Of a stretch of 64,000 bases of DNA, positions 1-7,618 are shown piece after piece. Source of the DNA: Asanoa hainanensis (GTDB lineage Bacteria; Actinomycetota; Actinomycetes; Mycobacteriales; Micromonosporaceae); NCBI RefSeq assembly GCF_900188485.1, contig NZ_FZPH01000007.1:248001-312000 (forward strand). The letters are read 5' to 3'. Below the pieces are notes generated by a model. The model was not told the origin of the DNA and searched no databases. It saw nothing but the letters and a program-made list of their open reading frames with translations. Each line of letters starts with the position of its first letter. The stretch's first letter is position 1. The position numbers and the translations under genes were made by a program.

Positions 1-1714
1 GGTCGGCCGCCAGCGCCATCGACCGCCACCCGATGTGCTTGTCCGGACGCACCAGGATCGCTCCGTCCTCGGCCACCTCGCGCACCCGCGCCCAGTCGAA
101 GTACAGGTCGGTCGCCGCGCGGCCGGGGCCGATGACCACCGCCTCCAACGGTACGCCGAGCTCCTGGCCGACCTTCGCCGCCGCTCCGACCCACGGCTCA
201 CCGGCGATCCCGGTGAACAGGGTGAACCGGGTCAGCGGAGCCAGGTCCAGGGTGGACACCCGGTGACGGGCGTCGCCGACCCAGACGTGCGGCAGCTTGG
301 CGCCCGGCACCGTCGACGGCTCGAAGTAGAGCTCGGCGTCCCGACTCGGCGCGGGGCGCGAGCTGCCGTCGGGCACCACCGCCGTCGAGGCGTAGAACTG
401 GCCGAGCTCGACGCCGTGCGCGTTGAACTCGTAGTGCTTGAGCTCCATCGCCGACACCAGGGCGGCTCGCTTCGCGGCACCCGCCGGGGTGTTGGCCTTG
501 CGTTCCTCGATCCGCGCGGCCATCTCCGCCTCGTCCTCGGCGTCGAGCAGGCCGAGCACCTCGAAGAACTGCACGAACTCGCGGCTGGACTTGTTGGCCC
601 GCTTGACGATCTGCTGGGCCACCGGCGCGCGCTCGGCGGTGAAAGTGTCCAACAAGGATGGTGCGGCCTGACCGCGCAGGACCGCCGCGAGCTTCCAGGC
701 CAGGTTGTACGAGTCCTGGATCGAGGTGTTCGAGCCGAGCCCGTTGGACGGCGGGTGCCGATGGACGGCGTCGCCGACGCAGAACACCCGTCCGGAGTGC
801 AGGCGCGTCGCGTACATCTCGTTGTTGCCCCACAACGACGTCCCGGTGATCTCGACCTCGAGGTCGGGCAACCCGACGAGGTTCCGCACGATGGCGGTGG
901 CCGCGGCGTCGTCGACCACCGGCGGCTCGTTGATGTCGTAGCCCCAGACGATCAGCCACTCGTTCCACGGCCGCACCGTGCGCACCAACCCGGCGCCGAT
1001 CCCGCCGACGTTCGACCCCGGCTGGATGACCCAGTAGAGGATCGACGGGCGGTGTCCCACGTACGCGGCCAGGTCCGCCTTGAAGGTGATGTTCATCGAC
1101 CCGGCGATGTCCATCGCGCCTTCCATCGGCAGGTCGAGATCGGCGGCCACCTGCGAGCGGGCACCGTCGGCGCCGACGAGGTACTTGGCGCGGATCGAGT
1201 AGACCTGGCCGGTCAGGCGGTCCCGCACGGTCACGTCGACGCCGTCGGCGTCCTGCTGATGCGAGACGTACTCGGTCGAGAACCTGGCCTGGGTGCCGCG
1301 CTGGGTCGCGTTGCGTACCAGGATGGGTTCCAGATAGGTCTGCGGGATGTCGACCGGCAGGCAGGGGGAGGCGAGCTGGTAGTCGCCGCGCCGGCCGGGA
1401 TGGGTTCCCCAGGTGAGGATCCGGCCGATCTCCTCGCCGGCGATCGACGTGCAGAAGACCGTGTCGCCCATCAGGTGGTGCGGCGTGGCGTCGGCGAGGA
1501 CCTGGTCCTCGATGCCCGTGTCCCGGAAGACCTCCATCGCACGCTGGTTCGTGATGTGCGAGCGCGGGGTGTTGGCCGTCCACCGGTACTTCGTGATCAT
1601 GATGTTCGGGATGCCCAGAGTGGACAGCAGCAGCGCCGCTCCCGCCCCCGCCGGACCCGATCCCACGACCAGGACGTCGGTGGTCACCGCCGGCCCGCCA
1701 GCCACATCTGTCAT
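1..1714 (-). CDS. FAD-dependent aromatic monooxygenase (phenol/2,4-dichlorophenol hydroxylase type), 3' end cut by window
   Basis: Predicted flavoprotein hydroxylase using NAD(P)H and O2 on a phenolic or polyketide-like aromatic substrate. The N-terminus carries the Rossmann dinucleotide motif G18-x-G20-x-x-G23 (VVGSGPAGAG). The middle has the DG motif (LVGADGARS), and later comes the GD motif (VFCVGDAVHRHPPSNGLG) that contacts FAD ribityl. This set is typical of the PheA/TfdB branch of class A monooxygenases, usually about 580-600 residues. About 571 residues are visible and the frame is open at base 1, so only a short tail is missing. The ATG at 1714 fits the N-terminal family profile; there is no strong Shine-Dalgarno. 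An AraC-type regulator lies 89 bp upstream on the same strand and may control it. The substrate cannot be told from sequence. Confidence 0.9.
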   Translation of the reverse strand, partial: MTDVAGGPAVTTDVLVVGSGPAGAGAALLLSTLGIPNIMITKYRWTANTPRSHITNQRAMEVFRDTGIEDQVLADATPHHLMGDTVFCTSIAGEEIGRILTWGTHPGRRGDYQLASPCLPVDIPQTYLEPILVRNATQRGTQARFSTEYVSHQQDADGVDVTVRDRLTGQVYSIRAKYLVGADGARSQVAADLDLPMEGAMDIAGSMNITFKADLAAYVGHRPSILYWVIQPGSNVGGIGAGLVRTVRPWNEWLIVWGYDINEPPVVDDAAATAIVRNLVGLPDLEVEITGTSLWGNNEMYATRLHSGRVFCVGDAVHRHPPSNGLGSNTSIQDSYNLAWKLAAVLRGQAAPSLLDTFTAERAPVAQQIVKRANKSSREFVQFFEVLGLLDAEDEAEMAARIEERKANTPAGAAKRAALVSAMELKHYEFNAHGVELGQFYASTAVVPDGSSRPAPSRDAELYFEPSTVPGAKLPHVWVGDARHRVSTLDLAPLTRFTLFTGIAGEPWVGAAAKVGQELGVPLEAVVIGPGRAATDLYFDWARVREVAEDGAILVRPDKHIGWRSMALAAD

Positions 1715-1803
1715 TCGCTCAGTGTCGAGAACGGACCCGGTGCCGAGGCAAGCGTCAGGGCCGTAACTGGGCGGAAAAACGACGGTGTGGCGGAATCCGG
1801 AAA

Positions 1804-2730
1804 CTACCGCGCGCGCCGCAGGTCCGTGGCCCGCATCCCGAAGTGCGCCCGGAAGGCCTGCGAGAAGTAGGCCGCCGAGCCGAATCCACAGCGCGACGCC
1901 ACGTCGGCAACCGTGGCCTGTGGACACGTGACGAGCAGCGTGCGGGCGCGTTCGAGCCGCTTGGCCAACACGTACTGCGGCAGGCTCGGGCCGGCGGCGG
2001 CGAAGGCCCGCGACAGGTGCCGCTCGCTGATCCCGATGCCGGCGGCGACCCGCGACGCGCTCAGCCCTGGGTCGGTCAGGTGGTCCTCGATGAACGCGCG
2101 CGCGTTGGCCAGGTGCGCCGTGCCCGGGTCGACCGCGGTGCGTCCGGTCATGCTGGCGAGCAGCTGGAGCACGGTCGCCTCGTCCACCGGCTCGTCCCCG
2201 TCGGGACGCAGGGCGCGGTCGACCAGCCGCGCGAAGGTCCGGGCCGCGATGTCGCCGTGCGCGAAGTCCCGCACCAGGGGCGCCGGAAGCGCGTCGAGCC
2301 CGGTCACCTCCCGGAACGTCGACCGTGGCACCTTGACCGCCAGCTCCTCCAGCCCGTGCGAGAAGCCGCGCATGAACGGGCGGTCCGCGTCGCAGAGGAG
2401 CGCCTGGCCCGGACGCAGGGTGAGCACGCCGCCGTCGTGGTAGAAGAACGCCTCACCGACCAGGGTCAGGTAGACCGCGATCGAGTCGGTGGGGCTCCGG
2501 CGGATCACCTCCGCCGGCCGTTCGACGACGTGGGAGCTGCCGCGTACGCGGGCCAGGTGCATCCGGTCGAGCTGGAGGTTGAGCTCGGTCCCGTCGAACG
2601 GCGTCTCGCTGAGCAGGTGACAGCGCAGCCCGATCAGCGCGGTGCGGTTGTGGTCCTCCCACAGCCCGACCCGCTGGCCGGGAGGCAGCTCAGCCGTGCT
2701 GAAGCGCGACATGCGCCGGGGCTGCGTCAC
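1804..2730 (-). CDS. AraC family transcriptional regulator
   Basis: A 308-residue one-component regulator. The N-terminal ~170 residues look like the AraC-binding-like effector domain (a beta-rich region including LTLVGEAFFYHDGG and LRPGQALLCDADRPF). The C-terminal ~100 residues form the double helix-turn-helix: LSASRVAAGIGISERHLSRA, then ATVADVASRCGFGSAAYFSQ and AFRAHFGMRATDLRRAR, the canonical second-HTH signature. The start is a GTG preceded by a GGGGGTGG stretch, a usable ribosome site. The gene lies directly upstream of and co-oriented with the FAD monooxygenase, so a role in controlling it is inferred from position only. The inducer is unknown. Confidence 0.9.
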   Translation of the reverse strand: MTQPRRMSRFSTAELPPGQRVGLWEDHNRTALIGLRCHLLSETPFDGTELNLQLDRMHLARVRGSSHVVERPAEVIRRSPTDSIAVYLTLVGEAFFYHDGGVLTLRPGQALLCDADRPFMRGFSHGLEELAVKVPRSTFREVTGLDALPAPLVRDFAHGDIAARTFARLVDRALRPDGDEPVDEATVLQLLASMTGRTAVDPGTAHLANARAFIEDHLTDPGLSASRVAAGIGISERHLSRAFAAAGPSLPQYVLAKRLERARTLLVTCPQATVADVASRCGFGSAAYFSQAFRAHFGMRATDLRRAR

Positions 2731-2818
2731 GGTCCACCCCCGTCCATGGGTCGGCAGTCACGAATATTAACCCCTGACGGAATCGCGCAGCCCGGTCTTT
2801 CCGCTCGTGGATGTTGGC

Positions 2819-2824
2819 TACGGT
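2819..2824 (+). promoter_or_regulatory. Candidate leaderless -10 element (TACGGT)
   Basis: TACGGT matches the actinobacterial -10 pattern TANNNT and ends exactly 6 nt before the ATG at 2831. No Shine-Dalgarno precedes that ATG. No convincing -35 hexamer is visible. Confidence 0.45.
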
Positions 2825-2830
2825 GACCCG

Positions 2831-3715
2831 ATGCCACCTTTGTTCGTCATCGCGGACATCCACGGCCACCGGGAGGAGCTGGTTTCGGCTCTGCGAGCGG
2901 CCGGGCTGGTCGACGGTGCTGGTCGATGGGCCGGAGGAGATGCCCGGCTGTGGCTGTTGGGCGACTATGTCGACCGCGGCCCCGACGGTCTGGGGGTCAT
3001 CGACGACATCCGCGCGCTGGAGTCGGCAGCGGCGGCCGCGGGCGGGGAGGTGCGGGCGCTGCTCGGCAACCACGAGGCGCAGTTGCTCGCCGCGCATCGG
3101 TTCGGTGCCGCACCCGTACCCGGTTGGGACGATCCTGACGGTTTTCGCGGCGGATGGGCCCGGTTCGGCGGAAGGGAGGCGGACCTGCGCCGCCTGACCC
3201 CCGACCACATCTCCTGGATCGCGCGGCTGCCCGCCGTCGCCCTCGTCGACGGCCATCTGCTGGTGCACTCGGACACGCTCGGCTACCTGGAGTTCGGCTC
3301 GACGATCGCACAGATCAACGCCGCCGTGGGTACGGCGTTGCGGAGCACCGACGTGGCCAGCTGGTTGACGTTCTGCGGGCGGCTCAGCGGCCGGAACGCG
3401 TTCCGCGACGCCGACCCGACGCCCGCGGTCTCACGACTGCTGAGCACGCTCGGCGGCGACGTGATCGTGCACGGCCACAGCACGCTCACGAAGCATTTCG
3501 GGGTCCAGGAGGTCAAGGAAGGCCTGTGGTACGCCGACAAGCGGGTACTCGCCATCGACGGGGGCGTGTACGAGGGCGGCCGGCTCCTGCTCACGCGGTT
3601 GATCTCCCCCGTGCGGGGGAGCGGGATGGCTCTCGGAGGTGAGTTCCGGGCCGCTGGGGCCGCCTATTGTCGATCGCATGGCCACCGCTGTCTTGTCCTC
3701 GTCCGCTCCACATAG
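2831..3715 (+). CDS. Calcineurin-like metallophosphoesterase
   Basis: A 294-residue PPP-type metallophosphatase with the complete metal-site set in order: DIHGH near the N-terminus, GDYVDRGPDG, GNHEAQ, and a C-terminal HGHST. These residues bind two metals and hydrolyse phosphomono- or diesters. I chose the ATG at 2831 because it puts the DIHGH strand right after the N-terminus and because a leaderless-type -10 precedes it; an in-frame ATG lies 24 nt upstream. The last ~35 residues (after LLLTRLISPV) look unlike the family and overlap the promoter and first 38 bp of the UbiA gene, so the natural domain ends before the stop. The 18-bp palindrome CTCCCCCGTGCGGGGGAG also lies inside this tail. 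Substrate unknown. Confidence 0.85.
   Translation: MPPLFVIADIHGHREELVSALRAAGLVDGAGRWAGGDARLWLLGDYVDRGPDGLGVIDDIRALESAAAAAGGEVRALLGNHEAQLLAAHRFGAAPVPGWDDPDGFRGGWARFGGREADLRRLTPDHISWIARLPAVALVDGHLLVHSDTLGYLEFGSTIAQINAAVGTALRSTDVASWLTFCGRLSGRNAFRDADPTPAVSRLLSTLGGDVIVHGHSTLTKHFGVQEVKEGLWYADKRVLAIDGGVYEGGRLLLTRLISPVRGSGMALGGEFRAAGAAYCRSHGHRCLVLVRST
3665..3670 (+). promoter_or_regulatory. Candidate leaderless -10 element (TATTGT) for the UbiA gene
   Basis: TATTGT matches TANNNT and ends 7 nt before the ATG at 3678, inside the 3' end of the phosphoesterase gene. It supports an independent, leaderless transcript for the prenyltransferase, which has no Shine-Dalgarno. Confidence 0.45.
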
Positions 3716-4589
3716 GACCGCGTTGGACCGTTGGGTCGTCCTGCGCCTGACGCGTCCGTGGTTCTGGCCCCTGAGCTGGGCGGGTGCGTACTTCGGCATG
3801 GTGGTCGCGACCGGAGACCCGGTGCCCGCCCGCGAGGCCGTGCCGGCGACCGTCGCGGCCGCCGTCGTCCTCGGCCCGCTGGTGTGGGCGTGGGTGTTCG
3901 CCCTCAACGACCTGCACGATCTGCCCAGCGACCGGCGCAACCCCCGCAAAGCCACCGCACCCCTGGTGACCGGCGAGCTCACCCCGGCGGACCTGCGTCG
4001 CTGCGCCCGCTGGTCGGCCGTCGCCGCCATCACGCTGGCGACCGTGGCGGGCTCGACGTTCTTCGTGGGCACCGTCATCGTGCTTGTCTTCGGCTGGCTG
4101 TACAGCGTGCCGCCGATCCGGCTCAAGACCCGCCCTGGTGCGGACGTGGCCGTCAACGCGATCGTCGTGGGGGTGGTCGGTCCGCTCGGCGGCTGGTCGC
4201 TGTCTCGTCCGGTCCTGGACTACCCACCCGTCCTGGCGGTCCTGGGTCTGCTGCTGGCCGCCGCCCTCTACCTGCCCACCACCGTCATCGACCACGTCGC
4301 CGACCGCACGGCCGGCTACACGACGGCGGCGGTGCGGTGGACCGCGGCCGCGTGCTACCGCGCCGGCCTGGGGTTGTGGGTGGCGGCGAACGCTCTCTGG
4401 CTGGCGTGCTGCCACCTGGACGTGTTCGTGGACCGCGACTCGTGGCTGCTCCAGACGGTCGCGGCGCCGCTGCTGGTGCTGGTGTACGCGGCCGTGGCCC
4501 GCCGGCCGTCGATACCGCGGCTCGCGGTTGTCGCGATCGCGTTCGCGATCCCAGCCGCGGACTTCCTGCTCGCCTACAGCCTCGCCTGA
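3678..4589 (+). CDS. UbiA family prenyltransferase
   Basis: A 303-residue polytopic membrane enzyme. Both aspartate motifs of UbiA prenyltransferases are present: NDLHDLPSD (fits NDxxDxxxD, binds Mg-diphosphate) around residues 77-85, followed by R-N-P-R-K, and a second DHVAD in the middle of the protein. Hydrophobic segments of about 20 residues (for example VAAAVVLGPLVWAWVFAL and PVLAVLGLLLAAALYL) alternate along the length, as expected for 7-9 helices. The family transfers a prenyl group from a polyprenyl diphosphate to an aromatic or other acceptor at the membrane. The start at 3678 overlaps the preceding gene by 38 bp. The acceptor is not deducible; no isoprenoid or quinone genes are adjacent. 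Confidence 0.88.
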   Translation: MATAVLSSSAPHRTALDRWVVLRLTRPWFWPLSWAGAYFGMVVATGDPVPAREAVPATVAAAVVLGPLVWAWVFALNDLHDLPSDRRNPRKATAPLVTGELTPADLRRCARWSAVAAITLATVAGSTFFVGTVIVLVFGWLYSVPPIRLKTRPGADVAVNAIVVGVVGPLGGWSLSRPVLDYPPVLAVLGLLLAAALYLPTTVIDHVADRTAGYTTAAVRWTAAACYRAGLGLWVAANALWLACCHLDVFVDRDSWLLQTVAAPLLVLVYAAVARRPSIPRLAVVAIAFAIPAADFLLAYSLA

Positions 4590-4605
4590 CCTGGTCATTG
4601 CTTTG

Positions 4606-5280
4606 TCAGAGGCTGCGGGCGGTGATGTTGCCGAGTGAGGTGGTGGCGCGGATGTCGAGTGCGGCGGTGCCGTCGTTGCGCAGGGCGTTGCTGATGCGGC
4701 CGGAGGCGGTGCTGGCGTCCAGCGTGGCCGAGACGCCGGGTGCGGCGCCGATGGTGATGTCGCCCATCTGGGTGGTGAGCACGACCGTGCCGCGTGCCGC
4801 TTCGGTGATTCGGATGTCGCCGCGCGGGGTGCTGATCTGGGCGGGGCCGCCGAGCCGGCCGATCTGCACGTCGCCGTCGACCGCGGTCAGGTGCAGGCTG
4901 GCGGTTTCGTCGATGGTGATCTGGCGGTAGGCGCCGTCGAAGGTGACGTCGCCGAGGCGGCCGGTGCCGCGGACCTCGCAGGCGCCGGTCTTGGCGTCGA
5001 CGCGGGAGCCGGCGGGCAGCTCGACGGTGATGTCGACGGAGCCCTTGGAGCCGATCAGTTTGTGGTGGGTGGTGGAGTCGGTGATGCGCAGGACGCCGTC
5101 GTGGTAGTCGACGGTGGTGCGCTGCGCGGCCTGGACGTCGTGGCTCTTGGCCGCGTTGACGGGCTGGACCCGCACGGTGGTGACGGCCTGGTCGGCGGCG
5201 ATGAGCTGGACGCGTCCGGCGGGGATCTCGAGGATGGCGGCGATCGGGGCGGGGGTTGCGAAGTTCTGCTCGTTTGTCAT
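4606..5280 (-). CDS. DUF4097 family beta-helix-like protein
   Basis: A 224-residue protein with the repeating strand pattern of DUF4097 (putative adhesin-like) proteins: short beta segments ending in GDI/GDV turns (GRLGDVTFDG, VDGDVQIGRL, PRGDIRITEA, QMGDITIGAA, SLGNITARSL). No signal peptide or membrane segment is visible, so it is probably cytoplasmic, as are many actinobacterial DUF4097 proteins. The ATG at 5280 is preferred over an upstream in-frame start because the upstream 21 residues are low-complexity. A GATAGT hexamer ends 6 nt before this ATG, so it may be leaderless. It converges on the UbiA gene with a 16-bp gap. Molecular function unknown. Confidence 0.8.
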   Translation of the reverse strand: MTNEQNFATPAPIAAILEIPAGRVQLIAADQAVTTVRVQPVNAAKSHDVQAAQRTTVDYHDGVLRITDSTTHHKLIGSKGSVDITVELPAGSRVDAKTGACEVRGTGRLGDVTFDGAYRQITIDETASLHLTAVDGDVQIGRLGGPAQISTPRGDIRITEAARGTVVLTTQMGDITIGAAPGVSATLDASTASGRISNALRNDGTAALDIRATTSLGNITARSL

Positions 5281-5458
5281 GCGTCGACTATCGGCACCGG
5301 TGCTGCCACGGCCCCGCCACGGACCTGACACCACCCCTGACACGCTCCCCCGCGCGGGGGAGGCGATTCCCGCTGTGCGGGGAAGGCCGCACCCCGGCGG
5401 CTTGGGACGGTGACAACGTCAGAAGCGTGCCACCAACTCGGCCCGGGAGAGAACCACG

Positions 5459-5653
5459 ATGACCAGCAGCACCCGCCGGCGCAACCTCCTGGACCTGACC
5501 TCGCAGGAATGGAGCAGGCCCGAGCGCCGACGCCGTTCCCGAAAGGCCTGGTTGGTCGCAGTCGGCGGCCTGGCCCTCAGCGGCCTGGGCTTCGCGCTTC
5601 TCCTCGCGGCCCGCGCCGACCCGGAGGGGTTCAGGTCGGACGCTGGCCGATGA
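5459..5653 (+). CDS. Small single-pass membrane protein, hypothetical
   Basis: A 64-residue protein. A basic, arginine-rich N-terminus (RRRNLL, RPERRRRSRKAW) is followed by one hydrophobic segment (LVAVGGLALSGLGFALLLAA, residues ~33-52) and a short tail. This is a plausible positive-inside single-pass topology. A good Shine-Dalgarno (GGGAGAG) lies 8 nt upstream of the ATG. The last 23 bp overlap the convergent DUF3883 gene. I recognise no family, and because of the small size the call rests on the ribosome site and the membrane segment. Confidence 0.55.
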   Translation: MTSSTRRRNLLDLTSQEWSRPERRRRSRKAWLVAVGGLALSGLGFALLLAARADPEGFRSDAGR

Positions 5654-6047
5654 GCGCGTCGTATTCAGCGACCGGCCAGGGAACCGTGAAGTACTGCCGT
5701 TCGACCGCCCGTCGCACCAGGCGCTTCAGATCCTCGCCGCCGATCTGGAGGAGCCGGAAGTGCGCCGGGTCGCCTTGGCGCACGTTCTCGACGATGTAGA
5801 TCCAGAAATCAGGATTGGTGTCCGCCTCAGCCCGCTGCCGGGACTCGAGCCACAGATCCTGCCCGCGGGCCGACGCTCCGCAGGCCTTGACCTCGATGGT
5901 GCGACCGCTGCTGGCGACATCGGCCGGGGCCCCGGTGCCGCGAGTGTCTTCGGCGGGGCGTCCGTGGTCGGCCTCCCACCGCAGCACGAACGCCACCGCC
6001 GCGTCCTCGATCGCCCGATTTCCACTGAGCCGCGAAGGTCCGGTCAT
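5631..6047 (-). CDS. DUF3883 domain protein (restriction-endonuclease-like fold)
   Basis: A 138-residue single-domain protein. The central part (APADVASSGRTIEVKACG) carries the Asp and the E-x-K of the PD-(D/E)xK nuclease fold. It is followed by the DUF3883 pattern LWLESRQ...NPDFWIYIVENVR. DUF3883 domains are usually found fused to helicases or in restriction and defence genes; here the domain stands alone. The ATG at 6047 overlaps the stop of the upstream gene (ATGA), so the two are translationally coupled. A nuclease role, or a DNA-binding role of a degenerate nuclease fold, is inferred. Confidence 0.75.
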   Translation of the reverse strand: MTGPSRLSGNRAIEDAAVAFVLRWEADHGRPAEDTRGTGAPADVASSGRTIEVKACGASARGQDLWLESRQRAEADTNPDFWIYIVENVRQGDPAHFRLLQIGGEDLKRLVRRAVERQYFTVPWPVAEYDALIGQRPT

Positions 6048-6763
6048 GGCTGCCACCATTCGCTGGAGTAGGTGCCGTCCTGATCGAGAAGGACGACGTG
6101 GATGTTCGCGGCGTGGCGACCGGTGCGGGTGCGGGCGGCGAGGTCGCGGTAACGGTCGTGGGCCGGCAGCACCATCAGTGACTCGCGCTCGGGATGGCTG
6201 TCCAACAGCAGCATCGCCTTGAACAGGGCCTGGCTGAACCAGTGCCCCGCCTGCGTGCTGGGCTGGGTCCGTTTCGCCTCGGCGGCGCGACGCGGGTCCG
6301 CGTAGGTGTCGGACGGCCAGCCCTTCACCTCCGCACCCAACGCCCGGCCCGGCGCCTCGGCGAGCAGGTCGACGCCGCGGGCTTTCGTGGCGGTGTCGGC
6401 CATGGCGGTGACCGACCAACCGCTGCGTTGGAGGAGGTTGGCGAACACCTGCTGCACGGCGCCTTCCCACGGCCAGCCGGTGCTCGCGTGCCGCTCCACG
6501 GGTGCGACAGCCGGCGGAGCGGGTCGCCCGCTGCCACTCACGATCTCGAACCCGAGCGCCCGCAGGTGCCGCAACGCGATGTGACTGGTGAACTCGGTGC
6601 GGTCCAACCCGAGCGCGCGCTCGAACGCCTGCTGGACCGGGTACACGATGCCGGCGACGCGCACCCCGTGCTTACGCACAGCTTCCGGCGCGACATCACG
6701 CAGCCGCGCCGTGACCGTCGCGGCGTCCAGGTCGCGAGCGAGCCCGTTGAGCACGAACCGCAC
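6044..6763 (-). CDS. Putative PD-(D/E)xK nuclease-like protein, hypothetical
   Basis: A 239-residue protein from a GTG at 6763, preceded by a strong GGGAGG site. An upstream in-frame ATG at 6862 would add a 33-residue hydrophobic, arginine-rich stretch and has no ribosome site. The N-terminal half is helical (VTARLRDVAPEAVRKHGVRV). The C-terminal half looks like a restriction-endonuclease-like fold: WEGAVQQVFANLLQRSGW, then GVDLLAE and LGAEVKGWPS giving a D...ExK arrangement, and later a strand-helix with FSQALFKAMLLLD. It is coupled by a 4-bp overlap to the DUF3883 gene, suggesting two gene products that act together. I do not recognise the family by name. Confidence 0.65.
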   Translation of the reverse strand: MRFVLNGLARDLDAATVTARLRDVAPEAVRKHGVRVAGIVYPVQQAFERALGLDRTEFTSHIALRHLRALGFEIVSGSGRPAPPAVAPVERHASTGWPWEGAVQQVFANLLQRSGWSVTAMADTATKARGVDLLAEAPGRALGAEVKGWPSDTYADPRRAAEAKRTQPSTQAGHWFSQALFKAMLLLDSHPERESLMVLPAHDRYRDLAARTRTGRHAANIHVVLLDQDGTYSSEWWQP

Positions 6764-6884
6764 CAGCCGCCCTCCCCGCCCGCGAAGTCTGTGGTCGCCC
6801 ACCGTATGACCGGGAAGCCGCCAACGACACCGGATGACCAGCCAGACAACGGCAACGATCAACCATCGACGGCGGTGAGGTCGT

Positions 6885-7580
6885 TCAGTCCCACCAGAAG
6901 TTCCACACTCGCGCTTCGAGCACCTGCTTGGCGTACGGGCCGATGGCGCCCGGTCCCTGGTAGATGTTGTCCGGGCAGAAGGCGAGGTGTTCCGCCGAGA
7001 TCACCAGCGCCTCCTCGATGGTCCGCGGCGGCGCGGCGATGCTCAGGGTGAGGGTGTCGAAGCCGAGACCGATCGCGCGGGCGCCGAAGCGGCTCTCCCA
7101 GCTGCACAGCACGGCGCATAGCTGCGCGGTGTTGTTCGTGTGGTTCGCCGGTCCGTGCCAGCCGCACGCGGCCAGGGTGTCGCTGCCGCGTGGGGCTGGC
7201 ACGAACCCGATGCGCAGCCAGGGCTGCCGGTGCAGGAGCGCGTCGGCGGCGCGGTCGGCTTCGTCGTCCGGGTCGGCGATCAGCGCGCCGGCGGGTGCGA
7301 GACCTGGCCAGCCCTTGTCCGGCGCACCGACCGCAAAGAGGTGGGCCAGCACGGTCTCGGCGTCGTAATCGTCCGGTGCGGACGTCTCCGGCTGCCCCAG
7401 CTCGCCGGACTCCCACGGCCGCTGCCCGTCGCGGTCAAGGCTGTCGAGCAGCAGCGGCCACAGCCCGGACCTGTGGTGGTCGGCGCGCGCTGCCGCCCAC
7501 GAGCCGGGCGTCGCGGGCGCGTCGCTGATCCACATGGCCTCCGCACCCCCGTCACGGTTTGGCTGTCGAAGTTTGGTCAC
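6885..7580 (-). CDS. DUF4253 domain protein
   Basis: A 231-residue protein whose C-terminal ~110 residues match DUF4253: IGFVPAPRGSDTLAACGW, GPANHTNNTAQLCAVLCSW, GFDTLTLSIAAPPRT, and EHLAFCPDNIYQG. The family is common in actinobacteria, has no known activity, and often appears near toxin or defence genes. The GTG at 7580 has no Shine-Dalgarno but follows a TAGCCT hexamer by 6 nt, so it may be leaderless; an alternative ATG lies at 7535 (MWISDAP). It is co-oriented with the two nuclease-like genes but 121 bp upstream of them, so co-transcription is possible and unproven. Confidence 0.8.
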   Translation of the reverse strand: MTKLRQPNRDGGAEAMWISDAPATPGSWAAARADHHRSGLWPLLLDSLDRDGQRPWESGELGQPETSAPDDYDAETVLAHLFAVGAPDKGWPGLAPAGALIADPDDEADRAADALLHRQPWLRIGFVPAPRGSDTLAACGWHGPANHTNNTAQLCAVLCSWESRFGARAIGLGFDTLTLSIAAPPRTIEEALVISAEHLAFCPDNIYQGPGAIGPYAKQVLEARVWNFWWD

Positions 7581-7586
7581 GGCTAG

Positions 7587-7592
7587 AGGCTA
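7587..7592 (-). promoter_or_regulatory. Candidate leaderless -10 element (TAGCCT) for the DUF4253 gene
   Basis: On the minus strand TAGCCT ends 6 nt before the GTG at 7580, matching the TANNNT leaderless pattern. No clear -35 is visible. Confidence 0.4.
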
Positions 7593-7618
7593 AACCGAGC
7601 CACCGACAGAAACGGCGG

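Noticed and set aside
3603-5384. Near-identical palindromes CTCCCCCGYGCGGGGGAG at 3604-3622 and 5345-5362 (the second followed by another hairpin at 5367-5384), resembling the core of type I-E CRISPR repeats.
   Set aside because: They are single copies 1.7 kb apart with no regular spacers and no cas genes; more likely simple GC hairpins (regulatory or terminator-like).
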